Below, piece by piece: positions 18,106 to 25,547 of a DNA stretch of 64,000 bases; position 1 is the first letter of the stretch; every line of letters begins with the position of its first letter. The stretch is from Croceibacterium_A sp035626815. Lineage in GTDB: Bacteria; Pseudomonadota; Alphaproteobacteria; Sphingomonadales; Sphingomonadaceae. The stretch spans positions 1-64,000 of the forward strand of contig DASPMY010000012.1 in NCBI GenBank assembly GCA_035626815.1, written 5' to 3'. Under the pieces are notes generated by a model, which was not told where the DNA came from, did not search any database, and worked only from the letters and a program-made list of their open reading frames with translations. Position numbers and translations under genes: made by a program.

Positions 18106-19208
18106 GCGGATTCTCCGAGCTTGGGTGACGGCTTGCCCAGCGCCAGCTCGGCGTCGGAAAAGCGAATGGGCGTGCGCAGGCCCTTGAGGCCATCGCCGAG
18201 GTCGAGAACCATGCCGCGCGCGGCGATCTGCGGATCGGCGAGAGCCTCGGCGACGGTGTTGATCGGGCCAGCGGGAACGCCGCGCTCCTCGAGCGCGGCG
18301 AGCAACGCCTCGCGCTCCCACTCGCCGGTCCGCGTGGCGATCGCGTGAGACAGGCCGATGCGATTGGCGACGCGCGCGGCATTGCTGCGCCATTGCTCGG
18401 GCACCGGCAAGTCGAGCACCTCCGCCAGCCGCAGGAACTGGCCGTCGTTGCCGACCGCTATGATGATCCAGCCGTCGGCGACCGGAAACGCCTCGTACGG
18501 CGCGATGTTGGGATGGGCGTTGCCCATTCGAGTCGGGCTCTCGCCCGAAACGAGGCAGTTCATCGCCTGGTTGGCGAGCGTGCCGACCATGACGTCCATC
18601 AGCGCCATGTCGATCAGCTGCCCGCGCCCGGTCGCCTCGCGCTGGCGCAGCGCGGCCTGGATCGCGATCACCGCGTAGAGTCCGGTGAGGATGTCGGCAT
18701 AGGCGACGCCGATCTTCTGCGGCGGGCCGGCGGGATCCCCGGTCAGGTCCATGATCCCGCTCATCCCCTGGACGATGAAGTCGTAGCCGGCGCGCGCGGC
18801 GTAAGGCCCGTCGTGGCCGAAGCCGGTGATCGAGCAATAGACGAGGCGCGGGTTGATCGCGCTGAGGCTGTCGTAATCGAGCCCGAACTTGCCGAGGCCG
18901 CCGAGCTTGAAGTTCTCGATCAGCACGTCGGCGTTGCGGACCAGCTCGAGCACCGCCGCGCGGCCTTGCTCGGTCGCGAAATCCGCCACTACCGACGTCT
19001 TTCCCCGGTTAGTCGCGTGGAAATAGGCCGCATCTTCGCCGACGAACGGCGGGCCCCAGCGGCGGGTGTCGTCGCCCGCGGGACTCTCGACCTTGACCAC
19101 CTCGGCGCCGAGGTCGGCCAGCACCTGCCCGGCCCACGGACCCGCGAGGATGCGGGCGAGCTCGACGACCTTGATGCCGGTTAGGGGCGGCGCGCCCTTA
19201 CCGCTCAT
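18102..19208 (-). CDS. CaiB/BaiF-type (class III) CoA transferase
   Basis: A 368-aa family III CoA transferase that moves CoA between carboxylic acids. Visible marks are the N-terminal GIKVVELARILAGPWAGQVLADLGAEVVKVE, the catalytic Asp in IGVAYADILTGLYAV, and the NRGKTSVVADF and DVLIENFKLGGL strands. The start codon and the next codons (Met-Ser-Gly) fall inside a REP palindrome at 19201-19305. It overlaps the downstream hydrolase by 4 bp and follows the amidohydrolase, suggesting activation of an acid released by those enzymes. Substrate unknown. Confidence 0.9.
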   Translation of the reverse strand: MSGKGAPPLTGIKVVELARILAGPWAGQVLADLGAEVVKVESPAGDDTRRWGPPFVGEDAAYFHATNRGKTSVVADFATEQGRAAVLELVRNADVLIENFKLGGLGKFGLDYDSLSAINPRLVYCSITGFGHDGPYAARAGYDFIVQGMSGIMDLTGDPAGPPQKIGVAYADILTGLYAVIAIQAALRQREATGRGQLIDMALMDVMVGTLANQAMNCLVSGESPTRMGNAHPNIAPYEAFPVADGWIIIAVGNDGQFLRLAEVLDLPVPEQWRSNAARVANRIGLSHAIATRTGEWEREALLAALEERGVPAGPINTVAEALADPQIAARGMVLDLGDGLKGLRTPIRFSDAELALGKPSPKLGESA

Positions 19209-19305
19209 GGTGAGGAGGGACTGAGCTTGTCGAAGGCCCGTCTCGAACCACCGGGCCCTTCGCGACGCCGCTTCGACAGGCTCAGCGGCTCCTCAGGATG
19301 AGCGG
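19201..19305. repeat. REPIN-like inverted repeat, family A
   Basis: Left arm CCGCTCATGGTGAGGAGGG... and right arm ...GGCTCCTCAGGATGAGCGG are imperfect inverted copies of about 35 bp, both containing the CTGAGC/GTCGAAG core. It fills the spacer between the amidohydrolase and CoA-transferase genes and provides the latter's start codon. A related element lies inside pccA (33103-33233). Confidence 0.8.
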
Positions 19306-19314
19306 TTTTTGGCA

Positions 19315-20355
19315 TCATTCCGCCGGATCGATATGGAACACGCGCTCGGCGTTGCCGTGGCATAGCGCGTGGCGTTCGGCCTCGGTGCACTCGAACTGCT
19401 CGATGAACCGCACCGCCGGCTCCATCGGCTGGTAGGGGTAATCGATCGCCCACATCACGTTGGCGATGCCGAGCTTGTCGATCGTGTAGCGCAGCGCCAG
19501 CGGGTCCTCGACGCCGCTGTTGGTGACGACGAAGTTGTCCTGGAAATACTCGGCCATCGAGCGCTCGGTCTTGCGGGCGCGGCCGACCACTTGGGCGCGG
19601 CTGTTCATGAAATTGATCCGCCACAGCCAGAACGGCACCGCCTCGCCCATGTGGCCGATGCAGATCTTGAGCTTCGGAAACCGGTCGAACACCCCGCCCG
19701 CCATCATCCGCACCGCATGGGTGCCGACCTCGACGCCGTAGCCCCACATCGCCGAGTCCATCCCGTAGTCCTGCAGCGGGCCCTTGAGCGTGTCGCTGGC
19801 CGCGCGCGGATGGATGTAGATGCACCGGTCGAGCGCCTCGGCCGCCTCGAGGATCGGCCAGAACTTGGGGTCGTCGAGGTATTCGCCGTAGGTATGGCTG
19901 TTGATCATAAAGCCGTTGAGCTTCAGCTCGTTGACGCAGCGCTCCATCTCCTGCGCCGCGCGCTTGGGGCTGTGCGGCGCCATGCTGGCGAGGCCGGCGA
20001 ACCGGGTCGGGTACTTACTGCACAGGTCGGCCAGCCGATCGTTGGCGAGCATCGCCAGCTCGTGCGCGGTGTCGGCATCGAACATCTGCACGCCGGGCGC
20101 GGTTAGCGCCATCAGCTGCATGGCGACGCCGTACTGATCCATCTGCCGCAGCCGCTCCTGCTCGGCGTCGAGCAGGCCGCTGAGGAAGTCGAGCTTGCCA
20201 TAGCCCGAGCTGTCCTGCGGCGCGTCGTAAATGCCTTTGATCAGCAGCTTGTCGAGGCTCTGCGTCGGACTGTTGGCGACCTTCTTCAGCTCGGCCGCGA
20301 CTTCGGTGATCGACCAGGCTTCCTCGGTGGCGATCAGGCGGACTTTGCTGGGCAT
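19315..20355 (-). CDS. Amidohydrolase-superfamily decarboxylase (LigW/ACMSD-like)
   Basis: A 346-aa metal-dependent amidohydrolase_2 protein of the decarboxylase branch. The N-terminus IATEEAW corresponds to the Glu-containing metal site of LigW-like enzymes. IYIHPRA and KICIGHMGEAVPF supply histidines, and MWAIDYPYQPM the aspartate. Known relatives decarboxylate aromatic acids such as 5-carboxyvanillate or gamma-resorcylate. ATG at 20355 follows GGGAGAG at good spacing; a longer frame to 20412 lacks a site. Downstream lie the CoA transferase and hydrolase on the same strand; the dikinase-like gene is divergent. Confidence 0.8.
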   Translation of the reverse strand: MPSKVRLIATEEAWSITEVAAELKKVANSPTQSLDKLLIKGIYDAPQDSSGYGKLDFLSGLLDAEQERLRQMDQYGVAMQLMALTAPGVQMFDADTAHELAMLANDRLADLCSKYPTRFAGLASMAPHSPKRAAQEMERCVNELKLNGFMINSHTYGEYLDDPKFWPILEAAEALDRCIYIHPRAASDTLKGPLQDYGMDSAMWGYGVEVGTHAVRMMAGGVFDRFPKLKICIGHMGEAVPFWLWRINFMNSRAQVVGRARKTERSMAEYFQDNFVVTNSGVEDPLALRYTIDKLGIANVMWAIDYPYQPMEPAVRFIEQFECTEAERHALCHGNAERVFHIDPAE

Positions 20356-20492
20356 CGGCTCTCCCTTCGTGGCGCGCGAGACTAGCGGCTGACGGTGCCC
20401 GGGCAACGCCAATCTGCCTTGGATTCACCGCGGCGGCATGGTTAGAGAGCCGACAAGACGCCGCTCACCGGCGCGAGAGAGGTTGCCCCGAA

Positions 20493-22337
20493 ATGTCCGA
20501 CCCGAAAAGCTTCCCCCTGCCGAGCGACCTCACGGTCGTGCCCGGCACCGAAGGCGCGCAGGCTGCGTATCCGTACTACACCCAGTTCGTGCCCGAGGAC
20601 GACGAGAAGTTCTGGTTCTACAACTCGATGCATTTCCCCGAGCCGATGCATCACTTCGACATGATCACCGCCGAGGCGGCCTACGTCGCGCTCGGCGCGT
20701 TCAACACGCGCGTGCACGTGCTGCCGACCGCGAAGGGGATCGAGCATCGGGTGATCAACGGGCGGGTCTACATCGGCGGCGTCGCGGTGACCGATCCCGC
20801 GGAGATCGAGGAGCGCGTCGGCGAATTCCAGCAGCGCGCGTTCTACTACTACGAGCACTGGGAGCGGCTCTACGACCAGTGGAAGGACAAGATGAAGGCG
20901 CTGATCGCCGACGCGCAGGCGCTGCCCAAGCCTTCGCTGCCCGACTACGAGCCGCTCGAGACGACCCACACCGGCAAGGGCGTCGCCAGCAACCACGCGC
21001 TGCTCGAGATCTACCAGAAGCAGGTCGAGGGCTACCACCGGATGTGGCACCACCACTTCGAGTTCCTGCTGCTCGGCTACGGCGCGTACATGACCTTCTT
21101 CGACTTCTGCAAGAAGGCCTTCCCCGAGATCAGCGACCAGGCGATCAGCCGCATGGTCGCGGGGATGGAAGCCGAGATCTTCCGGCCGGACGAGGAGGTC
21201 AAGCGGCTCGCGCGACGGGCGGTCGAGCTGGGCGTAGACCGGCATTTCACCGAGCAGATGGACATCGAGACCGTGCTCAAAGAGCTCGACGCCGTGGGCA
21301 ACAGCGGCAAGGAGTGGCTCGGCGAGCTCGAGACGAGCCGCAATCCGTGGTTCAACGTCAGCTCGGGCGACGGCTTCTACCACTACCACCGCAGCTGGAA
21401 CGACGACCTGTCGCTGCCGTTCGCCGCGCTCCCGGGCTACATCGAGAAGATCAAGGCCGGCGCCAACATCGAGCGGCCGACCGCGCAGCTCGTCGAGGAG
21501 CGCGAGCAGCTCGTCGCCGACTACCGCGAGCTGCTCGACACCGACGAGGACCGCGCCACCTACGACCAGCTGATCGGCCTCGCGCATCGCGTGTTCCCCT
21601 ACGTCGAGGGCCACAAGTTCTACTGCGAGCACTGGTACACCAATCTGTTCTTCAACAAGATCCGGGAGTTCGGCGTGCTGCTCGCCGAGAAGGGCTTCTT
21701 CGGGCCGGGCGGCAAGGAGGACGACGTCTTCCATCTCAACCAGTACGAGCTCGAAAGCGCGATCATCGACCTGATGCTGTCGTGGGGCATCGGCGCGCCG
21801 CCGCGCGGGCCCGCGCACTGGCCGGCGATCGTCGCGGAGCGCAAGGCGGCGATCGAGGAATGGGGCAAGCACACCACCTCGCCCGCGCTCGGCGCGGTGC
21901 CGGATGCGATCGACGATCCGGCGATCGTGATGCTGTGGGGGATCACCCGCGAAAGCCTCGACGCCTGGCTCGATGACGGCGCGGGCAACGACAAGGAGCT
22001 GAAGGGATTCGCGGCCTGCTCGGGCGTGGTCGAAGGGACCGCGCGCGTGGTCAAGTCGGTCGCCGAGATCGGCCGCATCCGCCAGGGCGACATCCTCGTC
22101 TGCCAGGTGACCAACCCGACCTGGTCGCCGATCTTCCAGAAGATCGGGGCGGCCGTTTCCGACATCGGCGGGTCGATGAGCCACATGGCGATCGTCGCGC
22201 GCGAGTATGGGCTCCCGGCGGTGGTCGGGACCGGCAGCGCCACAACGAAGATCAAGGACGGCCAGCGCATCCGTGTCGACGGCGGGCGCGGGGTGGTGAC
22301 CATCCTCGAGGACGAGCCGGTCCTGGAAGAGGCGTGA
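20493..22337 (+). CDS. PEP-utilising phosphohistidine protein (phenylphosphate synthase alpha-like)
   Basis: A 614-aa protein. The C-terminal ~90 residues are a mobile phosphohistidine domain (KGFAACSGVVEGTARVV ... DIGGSMSHMAIVAREYG), with the phospho-accepting residue at H564. The large N-terminal part is not a canonical PEP synthase substrate barrel; it is rich in His/Tyr/Trp (HRMWHHHFEFLLLGYG, GFYHYHRSW). The layout, a ~70-kDa subunit with the swivelling His beside a separate ATP-grasp subunit, is that of phenylphosphate synthase and related split dikinases. Its substrate is therefore likely a hydroxyl or enol compound, not pyruvate, but this is inference. It is followed after a REP element by the ATP-grasp partner at 22495. 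Confidence 0.75.
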   Translation: MSDPKSFPLPSDLTVVPGTEGAQAAYPYYTQFVPEDDEKFWFYNSMHFPEPMHHFDMITAEAAYVALGAFNTRVHVLPTAKGIEHRVINGRVYIGGVAVTDPAEIEERVGEFQQRAFYYYEHWERLYDQWKDKMKALIADAQALPKPSLPDYEPLETTHTGKGVASNHALLEIYQKQVEGYHRMWHHHFEFLLLGYGAYMTFFDFCKKAFPEISDQAISRMVAGMEAEIFRPDEEVKRLARRAVELGVDRHFTEQMDIETVLKELDAVGNSGKEWLGELETSRNPWFNVSSGDGFYHYHRSWNDDLSLPFAALPGYIEKIKAGANIERPTAQLVEEREQLVADYRELLDTDEDRATYDQLIGLAHRVFPYVEGHKFYCEHWYTNLFFNKIREFGVLLAEKGFFGPGGKEDDVFHLNQYELESAIIDLMLSWGIGAPPRGPAHWPAIVAERKAAIEEWGKHTTSPALGAVPDAIDDPAIVMLWGITRESLDAWLDDGAGNDKELKGFAACSGVVEGTARVVKSVAEIGRIRQGDILVCQVTNPTWSPIFQKIGAAVSDIGGSMSHMAIVAREYGLPAVVGTGSATTKIKDGQRIRVDGGRGVVTILEDEPVLEEA

Positions 22338-22370
22338 TGGGAGTGGCGGGACTCCGTTCCGCCCCGGAAC

Positions 22371-22477
22371 GGGGAGGGGGACCATGCGGAGCATGGTGGA
22401 GGGGCACGCGCGATGATCGCAGCGTTCCGTTCACTCGCACGTGCCCCTCCACCACCCTGCGGGTGGTCCCCCTCCCC
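22371..22477. repeat. REPIN-like inverted repeat, family D
   Basis: Arms GGGGAGGGGGACCATGCGG... (22371-22408) and ...GGTGGTCCCCCTCCCC (22440-22477) are inverted copies carrying GTGGAGGGGCACG and its complement. It lies between the two dikinase-like genes, directly upstream of the TTG start at 22495. Confidence 0.85.
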
Positions 22478-22494
22478 CGGTGGGGGAGGAATTC

Positions 22495-23529
22495 TTGACC
22501 CCCGTCGCCTGGTTCGCGGACGTCGGCATCGCCGACCGGCCGACGGTGGGCGGCAAGGGCGGCTCGCTCGGCGAGCTGACCCGCGCCGGGATCGCCGTAC
22601 CGCCCGGGTTCGTGGTGACCACGAGCGGGTTCGAGCTGTTCCTCGCCGCGCTCGAGGCGCACGAGCCGGTGCGCGCCAAGGTCGAGGCGCTCGATCCGGG
22701 CCACCTCGGCGCGGCGACCCGGCTCAGCGAGGAGCTGCGCCGCCGCGTGATCGAAGAGCCGATGCCCGCCGAGGTCGAGCAGGCCATCCGCGCCGCCCAC
22801 GCCGAGCTCTGCCCGCACGGCGAACCGGTCGCGGTGCGCTCGTCGGCCACCACCGAGGACGCCGAGGACGCCAGCTTCGCGGGACTGCAGGACACCTTCC
22901 TGTGGGTGCTCGGGGCCGACCAGATGGTCGCCCGGGTGCGCGAGTGCTGGGGCAGCCTCTACTCGGTCGAGTCGATGACCTATCGCCGCAAGCAGGCCCT
23001 GCCCGAAGACGGCGTGGCGATGGCGGTGGTGGTGCAGCGGATGGTCGACGCGATGTGCGCCGGGGTCATGTTCACCCGCAGCCCGCTGACCGGCGACAAG
23101 TCGGTCATCACCGTCGAGGGCGCGTGGGGCCTGGGCAGCGCGGTCGTGTCGGGCGAGGTCACGCCCGACCGCTGGGTCCTGGGCAAGATCACCGGCGAGA
23201 TCAGCGTGCGCGACATCTCTGACAAGCATGCGCGGCAGGTGCCGGCCGAGGGCGGCGGGATTCGCGAGGTCGCCAACGAGGAAGCCGTCGCGCGCCAGCC
23301 GTGCCTGACCGACGATCAGCTGATGGCGCTGCGCGAGGTCGGGCGAAAGATCGAGCGGCATTACGGCAAGCCGCAGGACATCGAATGGGCGCTCGACGCG
23401 GACGGCAACGTGCTGCTGCTGCAATCGCGGCCCGAGACGGTGTGGTCGGCCAAGGACGCCGCTCCGGTCGCCGCCGCGACCGACAATCCGCTCAGCCACG
23501 TGATGAACATCTTCGGGGGCAGGAAGTGA
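22495..23529 (+). CDS. PEP synthase-type ATP-grasp subunit (phenylphosphate synthase beta-like)
   Basis: A 344-aa protein equal to the ATP-binding half of PEP synthase/PPDK. It begins VGGKGGSLGELTRAGIAVPPGFVVTT, then VAVRSSATTEDAEDASFAGLQDTFL, then VMFTRSPLTGDKSVITVEGAWGLG, and ends IEWALDADGNVLLLQSRPETV. It should autophosphorylate the swivelling His of its neighbour (20493) with ATP. I chose TTG 22495 because GGAGGA lies 4 bases before it and the conserved region starts within 10 residues. Its stop overlaps the GTG of the biotin carrier gene (GTGA), so kinase and carboxylase parts are co-translated. Confidence 0.88.
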   Translation: MTPVAWFADVGIADRPTVGGKGGSLGELTRAGIAVPPGFVVTTSGFELFLAALEAHEPVRAKVEALDPGHLGAATRLSEELRRRVIEEPMPAEVEQAIRAAHAELCPHGEPVAVRSSATTEDAEDASFAGLQDTFLWVLGADQMVARVRECWGSLYSVESMTYRRKQALPEDGVAMAVVVQRMVDAMCAGVMFTRSPLTGDKSVITVEGAWGLGSAVVSGEVTPDRWVLGKITGEISVRDISDKHARQVPAEGGGIREVANEEAVARQPCLTDDQLMALREVGRKIERHYGKPQDIEWALDADGNVLLLQSRPETVWSAKDAAPVAAATDNPLSHVMNIFGGRK

Positions 23530-23975
23530 GCCTGACGAAGAAGGACATCGACCTGATCCAGGCGCTGCTCGAGGATTCGCAGTTCGACCGGCTCAGCCTC
23601 GAAATCGACGGCCTGAAGCTGGAGCTGGCGCGGAGCGGCGCCGCGCCGAAGAAGGCGGCCGCCGAACCTGTCCCCCCGCCCGGGCCAGCCGCCATCGCTA
23701 CTCCCGCGCGCACCGAAGGCACCCCGGCACAAGGCTTGATCGAGGTGCGCTCACCGCTGCTCGGGGTGTTCTACCGCGCGCCCAAGCCCGGCGAGCCGCC
23801 GTTCGTCGCGGTCGGCTCGCGCGTCGAGGCGGACAGCGTGATCGGCATCATCGAGGTCATGAAGCTGATGAACTCCGCCCGCGCGGGCGTGGCCGGCGAG
23901 GTGATCGAGATCCGCGCCGCCGACGGCGAAATGGTCGAGCACGGCGAAGTGCTGATGCTCGTGCGGCCGGATTGA
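23526..23975 (+). CDS. Biotin carboxyl carrier protein (AccB-like)
   Basis: A 149-aa biotin carrier. Residues 1-40 form the helical/strand interaction region (LTKKDIDLIQALLEDSQFD). A Pro/Ala linker follows (43-67), then the biotinyl domain with the acceptor motif EVMKLMN (K113). It carries CO2 on biotin between the biotin carboxylase (24083) and a carboxyltransferase. It is GTG-started and overlaps the upstream ATP-grasp gene by 4 bp. Its N-terminal segment resembles the C-terminal tail of the carboxyltransferase at 25548. FabB-type fatty acid synthesis AccB is an alternative, but the operon context differs. Confidence 0.88.
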   Translation: MSLTKKDIDLIQALLEDSQFDRLSLEIDGLKLELARSGAAPKKAAAEPVPPPGPAAIATPARTEGTPAQGLIEVRSPLLGVFYRAPKPGEPPFVAVGSRVEADSVIGIIEVMKLMNSARAGVAGEVIEIRAADGEMVEHGEVLMLVRPD

Positions 23976-23995
23976 TGCCATTGCCAGTACCTTTC

Positions 23996-24061
23996 CCGTT
24001 CCTGTCGAGCGAAGTCGAGACACGCCGCGCTACGCCTCTCGACCACGCTCGAGGCGAACGG
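23996..24061. repeat. REP-like inverted repeat, family C
   Basis: CCGTTCCTGTCGAGCGAAGT at the left and CTCGAGGCGAACGG at the right form an imperfect palindrome between the BCCP and biotin carboxylase genes. A second, clearer copy is at 25445-25531. Confidence 0.7.
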
Positions 24062-24082
24062 ATGCCGGAGTCCGGTTGAGCG

Positions 24083-25435
24083 GTGACAATCGAGCGCCTC
24101 CTCATCGCCAATCGCGGCGAGATCGCTGTCCGCGTGATCCGCACGTGCGAGGCGCTCGGCATCGAAACGGTGCTGTGCGTGTCGGAGGCCGATCGCCATT
24201 CGCTCGGTGCGCAAATGGCGACGCGCGCGGTGTGCATCGGCCCTTCCCAGCCGGCGAAGAGCTACCTGAGCGTCGAGACGGTGGTGCAGGCGGCCATGGG
24301 CTACCGCTGCGATGCGATCCATCCCGGTTATGGGTTCCTGTCCGAACGAGCCGATCTGGCGCGCCTGTGCGAGGAAGAGGGGGTGATCTTCATCGGCCCG
24401 ACCGCCGCGCAGATCGAGGCGGTCGGCGACAAGCTGCGAGCGCGTGCCGAGGCGATCTCCGCCGACGTGCCGGTGGTCCCCGGCGGTCCGGTCGAATCCG
24501 CCGCCGAGGCGCGCGCCCTGGCGGGGCAGATCGGCGCGCCGCTGCTGGTCAAGGCGGTCGGCGGCGGCGGCGGGCGCGGGATGAAGCGGGTCGACGACCT
24601 GGCCAGGCTCGAAGCGACGATGGACATGGCCAGCGCCGAAGCCAGCGCGGCGTTCGGCGACGCCCGCGTCTATCTCGAGCGTTACGTCGCCCGGGGGCGG
24701 CACATCGAAGTCCAGCTGCTCGGCGACGGCGCCCGCCGCGTGGTCCACCTCGGCGAGCGCGACTGCTCGGTCCAGCGGCGTTACCAGAAGCTGGTCGAGG
24801 AGAGCCCCGCCCCGCGCCTGCCTCCTGCCACGCGCGAAAGGCTGCTGGATGCCGCAGTGCGCTTCGCCGAGCGATTGCATTATCGCGGCGCCGGCACGGT
24901 CGAGTTCCTCTACGACGTCGAGCGCGACGAGTTCTACTTCCTCGAGATGAACGCCCGCATCCAGGTCGAGCATCCGGTGACCGAGGAAGTCACCGGTGTG
25001 GACCTGGTTGCCGAGCAGATCGCCATCGCGGCCGGCGACGGCCTGCGCTTGGAGCAAGGCGATATCGCCTTTTCGGGCGCGGCCATCGAATGCCGCATCA
25101 ACGCCGAGGACCCGGCCGACGATTTCATGCCCTCGCCCGGCACGGTAGGCGCGGTCGAGTGGCCGGACGGCGCCGGCATCCGCGTGGACACGCACATCGT
25201 CCCCGGCGCGGCGATCCCGCCGTTCTACGATTCCATGATCGCCAAAGTCATCGCGCACGGCCCCGACCGCGCCACCGCGCTCGGGCGCTTGCGCGGTGCG
25301 CTGGCGGCGACGCGCATCGAAGGCATCAAGACTAACCTCGCATTCCAGCAGCGCATCCTTGCCGACCCCCGCTTTGCGGCCGGTGGCGTGGACACCGGCT
25401 TTCTCGCGCGGATGCTCGAGAAGGAGTCGGCATGA
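24083..25435 (+). CDS. Biotin carboxylase subunit
   Basis: A 450-aa ATP-dependent biotin carboxylase. It starts RLLIANRGEIAVRVIRTCEALGIETVLCVS, has the ATP-grasp glycine loop KAVGGGGGRGMKRV, the ERDCSVQRRYQKLVEESP strand and EMNARIQVEHPVTEEVTG with catalytic residues. It carboxylates biotin on the carrier at 23526. The GTG start has no clear upstream ribosome site and follows the family C repeat by 21 bp. It is separate from pccA at 32003, which carries its own biotin carboxylase, so the locus has two biotin carboxylases of different partners. Confidence 0.92.
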   Translation: MTIERLLIANRGEIAVRVIRTCEALGIETVLCVSEADRHSLGAQMATRAVCIGPSQPAKSYLSVETVVQAAMGYRCDAIHPGYGFLSERADLARLCEEEGVIFIGPTAAQIEAVGDKLRARAEAISADVPVVPGGPVESAAEARALAGQIGAPLLVKAVGGGGGRGMKRVDDLARLEATMDMASAEASAAFGDARVYLERYVARGRHIEVQLLGDGARRVVHLGERDCSVQRRYQKLVEESPAPRLPPATRERLLDAAVRFAERLHYRGAGTVEFLYDVERDEFYFLEMNARIQVEHPVTEEVTGVDLVAEQIAIAAGDGLRLEQGDIAFSGAAIECRINAEDPADDFMPSPGTVGAVEWPDGAGIRVDTHIVPGAAIPPFYDSMIAKVIAHGPDRATALGRLRGALAATRIEGIKTNLAFQQRILADPRFAAGGVDTGFLARMLEKESA

Positions 25436-25444
25436 TCCCCTCGT

Positions 25445-25531
25445 CCGTTCGTGTCGGGCGGAGGCCAAAGGCCGCAGTCGAGACACGGTGCTGCTGGGCT
25501 CGCGTGTCTCGACTTCGCTCGACACGAACGG
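25445..25531. repeat. REP-like inverted repeat, family C
   Basis: Arms CCGTTCGTGTCGGGCGG...AGTCGAGACAC and GTGTCTCGACTTCGCTCGAC...ACGAACGG are inverted copies; the left arm has an extra ~15-bp insertion (GAGGCCAAAGGCCGC). It lies between the biotin carboxylase stop and the carboxyltransferase start at 25548. Confidence 0.8.
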
Positions 25532-25547
25532 CAGGGGGTTAGGCGTT

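Noticed and set aside
18102..18837. Extension of the alpha/beta hydrolase frame to 18837
   Set aside because: This part overlaps the CoA-transferase gene and is non-homologous composition; the ATGA overlap at 18105 gives a proper start.
20442..22394. 650-codon minus-strand frame opposite the dikinase-like gene
   Set aside because: Antisense shadow; the plus-strand protein has a clear phosphohistidine domain and ribosome site.
23526..25435. Reading BCCP and BC as the fatty-acid AccB/AccC pair
   Set aside because: The pair is linked by overlap and order to a dikinase-like protein and a pyruvate-carboxylase-type carboxyltransferase, unlike the usual accBC setting; not excluded but less likely.
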